Source: an uncultured Nitrosomonadales bacterium
GTDB lineage: Bacteria > Pseudomonadota > Gammaproteobacteria > Burkholderiales > Gallionellaceae
DNA length: 50,403 nt
Assembly (NCBI GenBank): GCA_903915035.1
Contig: CAIWRI010000002.1
Span: 1 to 50,403, forward strand
Direction: 5' to 3'
The notes under the pieces were generated by a model. It was not told the origin of the DNA, ran no database searches, and saw only the letters and a program-made list of their open reading frames with translations. Position numbers and translations under genes: made by a program. Position 1 is the first letter of the stretch, and each line of letters starts with the position of its first letter. Positions 16,429-25,505 of the stretch are shown piece by piece.

Positions 16429-18159
16429 ATGAGTGAATATAAGCAATTTTTCCCAAGGCAGGTCGTTGATTCAAGATGGAATCGCTGGGACTGGGCATTG
16501 TTGCCCATGGTGCTGGCTATCCTGGTATTGTTAGCTTACGGCGGCGAGCAGATGGCGAAGCCCTTTCAACTGGGCGAAACACTACCGCTTTCGCTGGCGC
16601 CAATAAACTTACCCTATTATCTGTTACGCACCACTTTGCGCATGTTTATCGCGCTGGGTGCATCAATCGGGTTCAGTTGTGTATTCGCCGTGCTGGCAAC
16701 CAAATACCGCGCTGCTGAGAAGGTTTTGTTGCCGATGCTGGATATCCTCCAGTCGATACCGATACTGGGATTTTTGTCCATCACCGTGACCGCGTTTATT
16801 GCCTTGTTTCCGGGCAGTCTGCTCGGCGTTGAATGCGCGGCAATTTTTGCAATCTTTACCTCTCAGGCCTGGAATATGGCTTTTAGCGCCTATCAGGGCT
16901 TCAGGACAGTCCCTGCTGAGTTGAAAGAAGCGGCGCGGGTGTTCAAACTTTCCGGCTGGCAGCAATTCTGGCGGCTGGAACTGCCCTTTGCCACGCCGGG
17001 TCTGCTGTGGAATATGATGATGTCAATGTCAGGCGGCTGGTTCTTTGTCGTCGCTTCTGAAGCCATTTCCGTATCCAATCAGAATATCAAGCTGCCCGGT
17101 ATCGGTTCGTATATTGCCATGGCCATCGAGCAGAAGGACTTGCATGCCATTGCCTGGGCTATCTGCGCGATGCTGGTCGGAGTGATTCTCTACGACCAGT
17201 TGTTTTTCAGGCCACTGTTAGCCTGGGCGGACAAATTCCGTTTTGAAGAGTCAGGCAGCGAAACGGCACAGGAATCCTGGTTGCTCGACTGGTTGCATAA
17301 AACCGAACGCACGCAAGGCATCGTTACCGCATTTGCCAGACTGCTTGAACGTTCATTCGTCTTATTCAGGCTCAGTTTTGACGGAACATCAATCAAGGCG
17401 CGACCTCTGGCGGCTTCAAACGCGCCGCAACGCATCTGGGATGCGGTGATTGCTGCGGTGGTTTTCTATTCCTTGTGGACCTTGTTTCATTTTATCCATG
17501 CCGAGGTCAGCTGGAGCGAGGTCGGACACGTGTTTGTGCTGGGGTTTTACACCATGCTTCGTGTTGTTGTGCTGATTTTTCTGGCCGCCCTGATCTGGAT
17601 TCCGGTTGGCGTGTGGATAGGTTTGAATCCGCGTATAGCAGGAAGGGCACAAGCCGTTATACAGTTCCTGGCGGCCTTCCCGGCCAATCTGATGTTTCCC
17701 GTGGCTGTGTTCCTGCTGGTCAGATACCGCCTCAATCCGGATATATGGCTCTCCCCGCTGATGATCCTGGGCACCCAGTGGTACATCCTGTTTAATGTGA
17801 TCGCGGGTGCCTCTACCATTCCGACAGAATTACGCTATGCCGCACAGAATATGGGGCTGACCGGATTGCTGAAATGGCGGCGTTATCTGCTGCCGGCAAT
17901 TTTTCCCAGTTTCGTCACCGGCGCCATTACTGCCTCAGGCGGGTCATGGAATGCCAGTATCGTGGCCGAATATGTCACCTGGGGAAATACCACCGTTTCG
18001 GCGCACGGCATCGGCAGCTATATCGCCGAGATGACCGCGCACGGTGATTTTCCCAGAATTGCCTTGGGGATAGGTGTGATGTGTGTGTTTGTGCTTGGCT
18101 TTAATAACTTCGTCTGGCGACGTATGTATGCCATGGCTGAAAATCGTCTGCATTTTTAA
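16429..18159 (+). CDS. NitT/TauT-type ABC transporter permease, double length
   Basis: A 576-residue inner-membrane protein made of two fused permease domains. Each half has about five to six hydrophobic segments and an EAA-like loop: RTVPAELKEAARVFKLSGWQ in the first, and TIPTELRYAAQNMGLTGLLKW in the second. Permeases of the nitrate/sulfonate/bicarbonate group are usually single-length dimers; here both halves are on one chain. I chose the ATG of MSEYKQFF; an upstream in-frame TTG at 16384 would add 15 residues. The partner ATPase follows after a 123-bp spacer rich in inverted repeats. No binding-protein gene is adjacent, and the substrate is unknown. Confidence 0.82.
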   Translation: MSEYKQFFPRQVVDSRWNRWDWALLPMVLAILVLLAYGGEQMAKPFQLGETLPLSLAPINLPYYLLRTTLRMFIALGASIGFSCVFAVLATKYRAAEKVLLPMLDILQSIPILGFLSITVTAFIALFPGSLLGVECAAIFAIFTSQAWNMAFSAYQGFRTVPAELKEAARVFKLSGWQQFWRLELPFATPGLLWNMMMSMSGGWFFVVASEAISVSNQNIKLPGIGSYIAMAIEQKDLHAIAWAICAMLVGVILYDQLFFRPLLAWADKFRFEESGSETAQESWLLDWLHKTERTQGIVTAFARLLERSFVLFRLSFDGTSIKARPLAASNAPQRIWDAVIAAVVFYSLWTLFHFIHAEVSWSEVGHVFVLGFYTMLRVVVLIFLAALIWIPVGVWIGLNPRIAGRAQAVIQFLAAFPANLMFPVAVFLLVRYRLNPDIWLSPLMILGTQWYILFNVIAGASTIPTELRYAAQNMGLTGLLKWRRYLLPAIFPSFVTGAITASGGSWNASIVAEYVTWGNTTVSAHGIGSYIAEMTAHGDFPRIALGIGVMCVFVLGFNNFVWRRMYAMAENRLHF

Positions 18160-18243
18160 CGGGCATGGCAGTAGCCACCCCAAATAATTAAACTTGCCAT
18201 GCCCGTTCTCCCTCTCCCAAACCCTCTCACGGAGGGCGAGGGA
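18160..18243 (+). repeat. compound palindromic spacer between permease and ATPase genes
   Basis: Directly after the permease stop codon lie CGGGCATGGCA (18160-18170) and TGCCATGCCCG (18195-18205), a perfect 11-bp inverted repeat with a 24-base spacer. It is followed at once by a REP-like palindrome, TCCCTC...GAGGGA with inner CCCTC/GAGGG (18209-18243). Such structures between genes of one operon often protect the 5' mRNA or lower expression of the downstream gene. Confidence 0.6.
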
Positions 18244-18282
18244 TCAAACGATCGCTTCGCGAGTTTTACGCTAAGGAAAATA

Positions 18283-19593
18283 ATGAACGCGCCTATCGTC
18301 GAACTAAAGTCTGTCGGAAAATCATTTCGTTCAGCGGATGGAACCGCCCGCTCGGTGCTGGAAAATGTCGATTTTTCCCTGCGGGAAGGGGAAATCGTGG
18401 CCTTGCTGGGCAAGTCCGGTTCGGGAAAATCCACCATGCTGCGCATTATGGCAGGACTGATTTCTGCCGATGAGGGGCAAGTGCATTACCGCGGCTTGCC
18501 GCTGTACGGACCGGCTGATGGCATCAGCATGGTGTTTCAGTCCTTTGCGCTGTTCCCCTGGCTGACGGTACAAAAAAACGTCGAACTGGGGCTGGAAGCA
18601 AAAGGCATGCTGCCCGATGAGCGGGCGATCAAAGCCAAGGCTGCCATTGAACTGATAGGCCTGTCAGGTTTTGAAGGCGCATTACCGCGAGAATTGTCAG
18701 GCGGCATGCGTCAACGTGTCGGGATTGCCCGTGCGCTGGTGATGGAACCTGAAGTGTTACTGATGGATGAGGCTTTCTCAGCCCTTGATGTACTGACCGG
18801 CGAGCGTCTGCGCGAAGATATTCTGGAACTTTGGGAGTCAGGGCGACTGCCGACTAAAGCCATCCTGGTGGTATCGCATAATATTGAAGAAGCGGTGATG
18901 ATGGCCGACCGCGTGCTGGTTTTTGCCAGCGATCCGGGACGTGTGCGCGATGAATTAGCCGTAAAACTGACGCGCCCCAGAGAAGTAGAGGGTTCGGAAG
19001 TGCGCGGACTGATTGATAAGGTTTACGGCTTAATGACGGCGGGTAGTATGCGTGCAGGGCGCGGGGCTGACAAGGGTGTCAAGCTGGGCTTAGGCGACCG
19101 GTTGCCGGAAGTGGGCATTTCCAGCATGGAAGGCGCGCTGGAAATTCTGGCTGAAGAACCCTATCTTGGCCGGGCTGACTTGCCCAAGCTCGCCGAAGAC
19201 ACCGAACTAAATGACCATGAACTGCTCGATGTTGCCAGCGCGCTGACTTTGCTGGGTTTCGCGCAGTTGGAGCAGGGCGATATCATGCTGACCGAACTGG
19301 GTTCACGCTATGCGCTGGCGGATCAGGCTGAACGGAAAGCAATCTTCGGGCAACAATTGCAAAATAATGTGCCTTTGATCGCATATATCCGCCATGGTCT
19401 GGTGCAGGATCCTTCCGGTGATCTGCATGAGGACCTGTTTCTCAAGTTGCTGCATTTCACCCTGAGTGAGACGGATGCACTGGCCGTGTTGCGTGTGGCA
19501 GTTGAATGGGGGCGCTATGGCGAGCTTTTCGAATACGACTTCAATACCGGCATTCTCAATATGCCTGCCAGTGAGGAAGTGGATATTACGTAG
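18283..19593 (+). CDS. NitT/TauT-type ABC ATPase with C-terminal AAA-associated domain
   Basis: A 436-residue ATPase partner of the double permease. Residues 1 to about 250 are the nucleotide-binding domain: Walker [10 protein letters not shown] (43-51), Q-loop [12 protein letters not shown], signature LSGGMRQR, Walker B VLLMDEAF and the switch His in VVSHNIEEA. Residues about 290-430 form the C-terminal domain seen in a subgroup of these ATPases (AAA-associated, PF09821 type), thought to be regulatory. The start at MNAPIVELK has AAGGAAA just upstream; an earlier in-frame ATG at 18199 lies inside the inverted repeats and is unlikely. Confidence 0.85.
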   Translation: MNAPIVELKSVGKSFRSADGTARSVLENVDFSLREGEIVALLGKSGSGKSTMLRIMAGLISADEGQVHYRGLPLYGPADGISMVFQSFALFPWLTVQKNVELGLEAKGMLPDERAIKAKAAIELIGLSGFEGALPRELSGGMRQRVGIARALVMEPEVLLMDEAFSALDVLTGERLREDILELWESGRLPTKAILVVSHNIEEAVMMADRVLVFASDPGRVRDELAVKLTRPREVEGSEVRGLIDKVYGLMTAGSMRAGRGADKGVKLGLGDRLPEVGISSMEGALEILAEEPYLGRADLPKLAEDTELNDHELLDVASALTLLGFAQLEQGDIMLTELGSRYALADQAERKAIFGQQLQNNVPLIAYIRHGLVQDPSGDLHEDLFLKLLHFTLSETDALAVLRVAVEWGRYGELFEYDFNTGILNMPASEEVDIT

Positions 19594-19598
19594 TCGCA

Positions 19599-19621
19599 TC
19601 AGCTTCAGCTTCAGCTTCAGC
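19599..19621. repeat. CAGCTT tandem repeat
   Basis: Three and a half perfect copies of the hexamer CAGCTT begin six bases after the stop codon of the ABC ATPase. The tract is short and outside coding sequence. Confidence 0.6.
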
Positions 19622-20032
19622 AAATATTTTCGCCACAAGGCCGGTGGCTGGTTACTTTGGCTGTGTCCAAGTATGTTTTTAAGGATGAGCCCTGACTGCA
19701 TTGTCTTTTTCCGCCAAAAAAGCAGCGGCGACCGGCCAAGCCGCCTGTTGCGGGTTTAGTTCCGCCATTTCACATTCATCACGCGTACCATCCGCAGCTT
19801 AAATGCCGCTGGTCTGCGCAATAAATCGCCTGTTCCTGAATGAGCCTGCCCATCTTCACCGCTGCCGGCTCTACTTGCCGCAGGCAAGGGCAAACCATCT
19901 ATCTTCGACGGCGTACAGAGGGGTGATACGCGAGAAGTATTACAACAAGAAAGCGGCCTCCAGGTTTTATGGCGAGTAGGTAATATCAGTTAGAGAGTGA
20001 CTTTAAACCCCGCACAACTACAAATTTCAGGT
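19622..20032. other. intergenic region after the ABC module
   Basis: No convincing gene is visible on either strand. A weak hairpin (GCCAC/GTGGC, 19632-19648) could help end the ABC transcript. A leftward frame across about 19750-19930 shows no recognisable motif. Confidence 0.4.
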
Positions 20033-20124
20033 AAAAAAAAGGCATCGTAAGATGCCTTTAAAACTGAAGTTAAGGGGGCTTCAGGAGGGAGAATGAGGTA
20101 AAAGTGCAGTTACTCACTAATATG
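20033..20124 (-). ncRNA. candidate leftward small RNA, about 90 nt
   Basis: A minus-strand promoter at 20131-20160 (TTGACT, 18 bases, TATAAT) points leftward, and 70-90 bases further lies a strong Rho-independent terminator: stem AAAGGCATC/GATGCCTTT, 4-base loop, then a run of eight T in all on the minus strand (20038-20059 plus tail to 20033). No start codon opens a frame between them. The RNA would contain a hairpin (CTGAAG/CTTCAG, 20064-20084) with a CCCCC-containing loop, and a single-stranded CUCCCUCCU tract complementary to ribosome binding sites, as in many trans-acting small RNAs. Expression is unproven. Confidence 0.5.
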
Positions 20125-20157
20125 TTAGGAATTATAATTGTTAACCTATTAGTGAGT
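20112..20157. promoter_or_regulatory. 46-bp palindromic operator upstream of the MarR gene
   Basis: ACTCACTAATA (20112-20122) and TATTAGTGAGT (20147-20157) are perfect inverted copies, and the exact centre is the palindrome AATTATAATT (20130-20139). The element overlaps promoters in both directions. This is the arrangement expected for autoregulation by the adjacent MarR-family protein. Confidence 0.65.
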
Positions 20158-20160
20158 CAA
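20131..20160 (-). promoter_or_regulatory. sigma-70 promoter for the candidate small RNA
   Basis: On the minus strand TTGACT (20160-20155) is followed after 18 bases by a perfect TATAAT (20136-20131). The predicted start is near 20124. Both hexamers lie within or at the edge of the 46-bp palindrome, so a bound MarR dimer would block it. Confidence 0.6.
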
Positions 20161-20170
20161 TAGGTATAAT
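20141..20170 (+). promoter_or_regulatory. probable rightward marR promoter
   Basis: TTAACC (20141-20146), an 18-base spacer and a perfect TATAAT (20165-20170) precede the regulator gene by about 60 bases. The -35 is weak (4 of 6) and falls in the right half of the operator. Confidence 0.45.
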
Positions 20171-20228
20171 AAAAAAATTAATATCAGCCGTATAGCTTAG
20201 TCACATAATTCTTGTAGTGGAGTGCCGC

Positions 20229-20684
20229 TTGAATAAACTAATTACTTACCCGAACCTTCCCCATCGGTTATTGAAATCCCGCGAGTGCCTGATGGGACAT
20301 TTCCGCCCCATATTGAACCACTTCGGTATAACTGATCAACAATGGCGGATATTGCGTGCGCTAGATGAGCACGGCCGGCTTGAGCCAAGAGAAATATGCG
20401 AGATGTGCCATTTTTCCAGTCCCAGCATGGCGGGAATGCTGGCACGCATGGAAGACATACAATTAATTATGCGCGGTCGTATACCAGGAGATCGGCGAAG
20501 AGTGTCAGTGTACTTGTCGCCGCAAGGTATAAAGCTATTGAGCCAAGTCGGCCCTTTGATTGACTTGCAATATTCTTATCTTGAGCAAGCTTGCGGGAGT
20601 AAGATGTTTGCAGACTTACTTACGACGCTCGAAGAGTTCATTGATCTGACAATGCGCCCCATCAAACATGTTGACCTGCCTTGA
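20229..20684 (+). CDS. MarR-family transcriptional regulator (HpaR-like)
   Basis: A roughly 151-residue winged-helix regulator. FRPILNHFGITDQQWRILRAL and GRLEPREICEMCHFSSPSMAGMLARMEDIQLIMRGRIPGDRRR (split by the wing) match the MarR fold and most resemble HpaR, the homoprotocatechuate pathway repressor, although no such pathway is nearby. I favour the TTG at 20229 with GGAG six bases upstream; a GTG at 20217 adds four residues but lacks a ribosome site. Its ligand is unknown. It lies between the candidate small RNA and the nitrate region, and the palindrome upstream is the obvious target. Confidence 0.8.
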   Translation: MNKLITYPNLPHRLLKSRECLMGHFRPILNHFGITDQQWRILRALDEHGRLEPREICEMCHFSSPSMAGMLARMEDIQLIMRGRIPGDRRRVSVYLSPQGIKLLSQVGPLIDLQYSYLEQACGSKMFADLLTTLEEFIDLTMRPIKHVDLP

Positions 20685-21177
20685 AATGGACGAATACCCG
20701 GGAAACGGTGTTTTTGAATGGAATGTCATCGCGGTGTAAATCGCGCGCAAAGTTTGCATGATATCTCCGTTTGCCTTTATTCGCCGGCTGCCAGCACTGT
20801 CAGAGCTTGGGTTGTCAAGGCTGATAGCTGCAAAGAACGAATCGCCCGATATGGTCATTTCACGGTCAGGATTTGCAACTTGGCTGGCATCCCTTAGGTA
20901 CGCATGGCGGCTTGTTTATTTATACCGGTCAGGCGGCACTTAGCCAATGGTTACATCCCCCCTCGGAGTCACGCAACAATTCTGACAGGCTCCTGCTACT
21001 TTCAGCTTCCCTGAAGAGGGCCTCAGGGAATGAGAAATGCTACCCGCGCAAAATGCACTTATTTGATGCAGGGCATGCACCAAAATAATTGTTTTCAGCG
21101 AATGCTAAATCTTCAGGGCATGCCATTTGTCAGCACAACATATTAATTATTAACTGTTAATTATTTATTGCATCGTC
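20685..21177. other. nrtA upstream regulatory region
   Basis: No gene is visible. It holds an 8-bp inverted repeat TTCCCTGA/TCAGGGAA (21007-21030), a probable NtrC site (21054-21070), a half-site TGCACC (21075-21080), and two direct copies of CAGGGCATGC (21069-21078 and 21114-21123) spaced 45 bp apart. Confidence 0.5.
21054..21080 (+). promoter_or_regulatory. probable NtrC enhancer sites
   Basis: TGCACTTATTTGATGCA agrees with the NtrC consensus TGCACC-N4-TGGTGCA at 11 of 13 defined positions. A second half-site TGCACC starts 21 bp (two helical turns) later. They lie about 110-125 bp upstream of the sigma-54 promoter at 21178, the usual enhancer distance. Confidence 0.6.
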
Positions 21178-21193
21178 TGGCACGCGTATTGCT
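21178..21193 (+). promoter_or_regulatory. sigma-54 promoter of the nrt operon
   Basis: TGGCAC-GCGTA-TTGCT is a perfect match to the -24/-12 consensus TGGCAC-N5-TTGCW. The predicted start is near 21203, seven or so bases before the first leader hairpin. Confidence 0.85.
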
Positions 21194-21202
21194 TTATAGC
21201 TT

Positions 21203-21296
21203 GCATCAACGAGTCAACGACGATTCGGCGAAATGCAACACAGGACAAAGGCGTCCCACTGCGTATCTGCGCGGTTGGATGCCTTTTTATTTTTTA
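21203..21296 (+). promoter_or_regulatory. ANTAR-type antiterminator leader of nrtA
   Basis: Hairpin P1 is CGAGTC [AACGAC] GATTCG (21210-21227) and hairpin P2 is GGAC [AAAGGC] GTCC (21243-21256). Both hexaloops have A at position 1 and G at position 4, the rule for RNAs bound by ANTAR proteins such as NasR and NasT. The loop and 3' side of P2 (AAAGGCGTCC, 21247-21256) are also the 5' arm of a terminator whose other arm is GGATGCCTTT (21277-21286), followed by a T-rich tail to 21296. Stabilising P2 would therefore prevent termination. The nrtA start lies 35 bases beyond. Confidence 0.85.
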
Positions 21297-21330
21297 ATTC
21301 CGGTTTCTTTGATATCAAGGAGTGCAAATC

Positions 21331-22734
21331 ATGCAAAACACGTTAACCAGCAAAGACAAGCATAAAAATCGTCGTGGTTTTCTCAAACTGACAGCTATCA
21401 CAGCCTGCCTGTTCGCCTTTGCAGCCCTCCCCTGCGCCGAAGCGGCCACCGGCAAGGCCGAGAAAACTTCGCTGAAATTCGGATTTATCAAACTGACCGA
21501 TATGGTACCCCTGGCGGTTGCCTACGAAAAAGGCTATTTCGAAGACGAAGGACTCTCGGTCAAGCTCGAAGCGCAGGCCAACTGGAAAGTGCTGCTTGAC
21601 CGGGTCGTGACGGGCGAACTGGATGGCGCGCATATGTTAGCCGGTCAGCCTATTGGCGCTACCATCGGCATCGGCACCAAGGCCGAGATCATTACCCCAT
21701 TTAGCATGGATATGAATGGCAATGCGATCACGCTCTCCAATACTGTCTGGAAAGAGCTGAAAAAGAAACTGCCGGTGAAAGATGGCAAACCGGTGCACCC
21801 GATAGATCCGAAATACCTCAAAGAGGTCGTCAACGAATATAAGAAAGCCGGCAAATCATTCAAGATGGGCATGGTGTTCCCGGTGTCCACGCATAACTAC
21901 GAGTTGCGCTACTGGCTGGCGGCAGGCGGCATGAATCCCGGCTATTACGCCCCCCTCAAGGGCGATACCAGCGGCACGCTCAAGGCTGATGTGCTGCTGT
22001 CGGTAACGCCGCCACCGCAAATGCCCTCGACCATGGAGGCCGGCACGATAGATGGCTACTGTGTAGGGGAGCCCTGGAACCAGCAGGCGGTATTCATGGG
22101 GATCGGTGTGCCGGTTGCGACGGATAACGATGTGCAAAAGAACAATCCTGAAAAAGTATTCGGTATTTCCAAAAAGTGGGCGGATGCCAATCCGAATACC
22201 CTGATTCATGTGGTCAAGGCGCTGATCCGTGCCGGTTACTGGCTCGATGAGCAAAAGGACAAGAACCGCATGGAAGCGGTAAAAATGATCTCGCAATCCA
22301 AGTATGTGGGGGCAGACGAAAAGGTGATTGCCAACAGCATGACAGGCACTTTCGAGTATGAAAAAGGCGACCAGCGCATGGCACCTGATTTCAATGTGTT
22401 CTTCCGTTACAACGCCACCTACCCGTACTACAGCGATGCGGTCTGGTATCTGACGCAAATGCGCCGCTGGGGACAGATTCCGGATGCAAAACCGGACAGC
22501 TGGTATCTGGATATGGCTAAGAAAATCTACCGTCCGGACATTTATGCCGCTGCGGCGAATGACCTGATCCGGGAAGGCAAGATGAAGGCGTCCGATTTTC
22601 CGAATTTTGCAACTGAGAGCGGATTCAAAGGGGTGGAGACCGGCTTTATTGACGGGATCAGCTACGACGGTCGCAAACCGAATGATTATCTTAAGAAATT
22701 CAAAATTGGCTTAAAAGGTAATGAACAGCCGTGA
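21331..22734 (+). CDS. nrtA: nitrate ABC transporter substrate-binding protein
   Basis: A 467-residue NrtA/CmpA-family periplasmic protein that captures nitrate (possibly nitrite, bicarbonate or cyanate) for the membrane complex. The N-terminus has a twin-arginine export signal (KNRRGFLKL followed by a hydrophobic stretch and PCAEAA), then [20 protein letters not shown] and the [17 protein letters not shown] block typical of nitrate binders. The start is the ATG at 21331 with AAGGAG nine bases upstream; an in-frame ATG nine bases earlier overlaps that site. It is the first gene of a four-gene operon under the sigma-54 promoter and ANTAR leader. A stem-loop separates it from nrtB. Confidence 0.9.
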   Translation: MQNTLTSKDKHKNRRGFLKLTAITACLFAFAALPCAEAATGKAEKTSLKFGFIKLTDMVPLAVAYEKGYFEDEGLSVKLEAQANWKVLLDRVVTGELDGAHMLAGQPIGATIGIGTKAEIITPFSMDMNGNAITLSNTVWKELKKKLPVKDGKPVHPIDPKYLKEVVNEYKKAGKSFKMGMVFPVSTHNYELRYWLAAGGMNPGYYAPLKGDTSGTLKADVLLSVTPPPQMPSTMEAGTIDGYCVGEPWNQQAVFMGIGVPVATDNDVQKNNPEKVFGISKKWADANPNTLIHVVKALIRAGYWLDEQKDKNRMEAVKMISQSKYVGADEKVIANSMTGTFEYEKGDQRMAPDFNVFFRYNATYPYYSDAVWYLTQMRRWGQIPDAKPDSWYLDMAKKIYRPDIYAAAANDLIREGKMKASDFPNFATESGFKGVETGFIDGISYDGRKPNDYLKKFKIGLKGNEQP

Positions 22735-22742
22735 AAATGATG

Positions 22743-22760
22743 CCCCGGCCTGTGCCGGGG
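22743..22760 (+). terminator. intercistronic stem-loop nrtA-nrtB
   Basis: CCCCGGC and GCCGGGG enclose CTGT, a very stable 7-bp GC stem with no T-run. It probably protects the nrtA message from 3' decay, so that the binding protein is made in excess of the membrane parts, rather than ending transcription. Confidence 0.55.
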
Positions 22761-22782
22761 TGCAAATGACGAGGAAATGAAA

Positions 22783-23772
22783 ATGACAATGAAACTCTCA
22801 GCTTGGCCGGGACTGACGGCAAGGATGCTGCCCAAAAACGGCGATTCAATCACAAAGGTAATTTTTCGCAGTATCGCGCCGCCCTTGCTCGGCATCATGA
22901 TATTCCTGAGTTTCTGGCAAGTTGGCGCAAGCCATGTTCAGACATCGCTGGGTACCTTGCCAGGACCGCTTGCCGTGATCAATCAGGCCGGCAATCTGTA
23001 TCAGGAATATCTGGATGAAAAAGCGCGCAAAGTCAACTTTGATGAACGGCAAAAGCTGCGCAAGGCGGAATTTCTTGCACAAAATCCGGGGCAGACGTTT
23101 GATGTTATCTATTACACCGGACAGCCTACCTATCTGGATCAGATATTTACCAGCCTCTACACGGTATTTGTCGGCTTCATGCTAGGAACGATCATTGCAG
23201 TGCCGCTCGGTATTCTGTGCGGCCTGAACAAGACAATGCAGGCGGCGATCAATCCGCTGATCCAGATTTTCAGGCCGGTATCGCCGCTTGCCTGGTTGCC
23301 TATCGTCACGCTGGTGGTCAGTGCGCTGTATGTCAGTGCCGATCCAATGTTCGCCAAATCTTTTGTGATTTCGGCAATTACGGTGACGCTGTGCTCGATG
23401 TGGCCGACGCTGGTCAATACCGCGTTGGGTGTCGCCTCGATAGACAAGGACTTGCTCAATGTTTCCAGGGTATTGCGCCTGTCAACGCGCACCAAGATCA
23501 TGAAAATCGTGCTGCCGTCATCGCTCAAACTGATCTTTACCGGTATGCGACTGTCTTTAGGAGTGGCCTGGATGGTGCTGATTGCGGCCGAGATGCTGGC
23601 ACAGAATCCGGGGCTGGGTAAATTTGTCTGGGATGAATTTCAGAATGGCAGTGCGCAGTCCTTGCAACGCATCATGGTGGCGGTATTCACGATCGGTTTC
23701 GTCGGTTTTGTGCTGGACCGGATTATGCATACCTTGCAGCAGATGGCCAGTTTCGGACAGCGTACTGACTAA
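22783..23772 (+). CDS. nrtB: nitrate ABC transporter permease
   Basis: A 329-residue inner-membrane permease. A first hydrophobic segment ([18 protein letters not shown]) is followed by a charged insert of about 65 residues, then the core permease domain with the EAA-type loop ([33 protein letters not shown], split by the loop glycine) and [10 protein letters not shown] at the end. This layout is that of cyanobacterial NrtB/CmpB. The ATG at 22783 has GAGGAA eight bases upstream; the ATG at 22777 is too close to it. Confidence 0.87.
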   Translation: MTMKLSAWPGLTARMLPKNGDSITKVIFRSIAPPLLGIMIFLSFWQVGASHVQTSLGTLPGPLAVINQAGNLYQEYLDEKARKVNFDERQKLRKAEFLAQNPGQTFDVIYYTGQPTYLDQIFTSLYTVFVGFMLGTIIAVPLGILCGLNKTMQAAINPLIQIFRPVSPLAWLPIVTLVVSALYVSADPMFAKSFVISAITVTLCSMWPTLVNTALGVASIDKDLLNVSRVLRLSTRTKIMKIVLPSSLKLIFTGMRLSLGVAWMVLIAAEMLAQNPGLGKFVWDEFQNGSAQSLQRIMVAVFTIGFVGFVLDRIMHTLQQMASFGQRTD

Positions 23773-23792
23773 GCGGAATACTCAGGAGAAAA

Positions 23793-25505
23793 ATGATGTC
23801 CCACTATCAACTTAAAACGAGCGAAGCGCCTTCAGCTGAAACTTTCGTGCCGGGTCTGGAATTCAAAGGCGTGAGCAAGTCATTTGGCACCGGCGTGCCG
23901 GTGTTGAACGATATCAATTTACAGATCAAACAGGGGGAGTTTGTCGCCATCGTTGGTTTTTCAGGCAGCGGAAAGTCAACCCTGATTTCGCTGATCGCGG
24001 GTTTGCAGTTCCCAGACAAAGGTGAAGTGCTGTGCAACGGTCAGCCTGTCACCGGACCCGGGCCTGATCGCGGGGTGGTATTTCAGAATTATTCACTGAT
24101 GCCGTGGATGACGGTACGCCAAAACGTCGCACTGGCAGTCGACCAGGTATTCAGCCATGCCTCTAAAGCCGAACGCAATGCAAGGGTAGAAAAATACATC
24201 GACATGGTGAATCTCACCCCCGCGATGGATAAACGACCATCCGAGTTGTCAGGCGGCATGCGTCAGCGGGTCTCGGTGGCGCGTGCACTGGCGGCATCCC
24301 CGGATATTTTGCTGCTGGATGAACCGTTGAGTGCGCTGGATGCGCTGACCCGTTCCAAACTACAGGATGAAATTATCCGCATCTGGAGTCAGGAAAAGAA
24401 GACCGTGATCCTCATTACCAACGATGTGGATGAAGGCATCATCATGGCCGACCGCATCATCCCGTTGAATCCGGGCCCGAATGCGACACTGGGGCCTGAA
24501 TTTATCGTCACGCTGCCGCGCCCGCGCGACCGGGCAGCGATCAATCACTCAGCGGAATTCAAGCGTATTCGCGGCAATGTGACCCAGTATCTGATGCAGG
24601 CCGGCGCTGCGAAAAATGCGTCAGCCGGGGGCAACGTGATCAAATTGCCTCAGGTGTTGCCGAATACTTCGCGTGAACATCAGGACAGTGTAAAGAAGGG
24701 TTCGGGCGAAGCACTGGCACCGAATGAGGCGCGTTACGTGGATTTTTCGCAAATCTCAAAAATCTACCCGACGCGCAAGGGCTCGGTGAAAGTGGTCGAC
24801 GGGTTTGATTTGAAGATACGCAAGGGAGAATTCATCTCCATTATCGGCCATTCCGGTTGTGGCAAATCGACGGTGTTGTCGATGATGGCGGGTCTTAACG
24901 AGATCAGTGAAGGCGTCATCGTGCTGGATGGCCGTGAAATTGACAAGGCGGGTCCTGACCGCGGTGTGGTGTTTCAGGCACCCAGCCTGATTCCCTGGCT
25001 CAGCGCCTATGAAAATGTCAGTCTGGGCGTGGAGCAGGTTTATCCGCACGCGACGAAAGAGGAACGTCAATGCATTATCGAAAGCTATCTGACTCGGGTA
25101 GGGCTAGCTGAAGTGTGGGATAAAAAAGCCGCCGAACTCTCCAACGGAATGAAGCAACGCGTGGGGATAGCCCGTGCTTTTGCGCTGTCGCCCAAGATGC
25201 TGCTGCTCGATGAGCCGTTTGGTATGCTTGATTCGTTGACGCGCTGGGATTTGCAGGAAGTATTGATGGAAGTCTGGACGCGCACCAGGGTGACTGCCAT
25301 GATGGTGACTCATGATGTAGATGAGGCGATTTTGCTTGCTGACCGGGTGGTGATGATGACTAACGGCCCGAATGCCCGGGTAGGCAAGATACTTGACATT
25401 AATCTACCGCGCCCGCGTACCCGCAAGATGTTGCTCGAACATCCGGATTATTACGATTTGCGTGAACAGTTGCTGACTTTTCTGGCGGAGTGCGATCATG
25501 GTTGA
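23793..25505 (+). CDS. nitrate ABC transporter ATPase, two fused ATP-binding domains (NrtC/NrtD-like)
   Basis: A 570-residue cytoplasmic subunit with two complete ATPase domains in tandem. Domain 1: Walker [10 protein letters not shown] (55-63), signature LSGGMRQR, Walker [13 protein letters not shown]. Domain 2: Walker [10 protein letters not shown] (about 351-359), signature LSNGMKQR, Walker [13 protein letters not shown]. The first domain has ITNDVDEG where the switch His is normal (His replaced by Asn), while the second keeps THDVDEA, so the two sites may be unequal. In cyanobacteria NrtC and NrtD are separate ATPases. The stop overlaps the next gene by eight bases. Confidence 0.87.
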   Translation: MMSHYQLKTSEAPSAETFVPGLEFKGVSKSFGTGVPVLNDINLQIKQGEFVAIVGFSGSGKSTLISLIAGLQFPDKGEVLCNGQPVTGPGPDRGVVFQNYSLMPWMTVRQNVALAVDQVFSHASKAERNARVEKYIDMVNLTPAMDKRPSELSGGMRQRVSVARALAASPDILLLDEPLSALDALTRSKLQDEIIRIWSQEKKTVILITNDVDEGIIMADRIIPLNPGPNATLGPEFIVTLPRPRDRAAINHSAEFKRIRGNVTQYLMQAGAAKNASAGGNVIKLPQVLPNTSREHQDSVKKGSGEALAPNEARYVDFSQISKIYPTRKGSVKVVDGFDLKIRKGEFISIIGHSGCGKSTVLSMMAGLNEISEGVIVLDGREIDKAGPDRGVVFQAPSLIPWLSAYENVSLGVEQVYPHATKEERQCIIESYLTRVGLAEVWDKKAAELSNGMKQRVGIARAFALSPKMLLLDEPFGMLDSLTRWDLQEVLMEVWTRTRVTAMMVTHDVDEAILLADRVVMMTNGPNARVGKILDINLPRPRTRKMLLEHPDYYDLREQLLTFLAECDHG

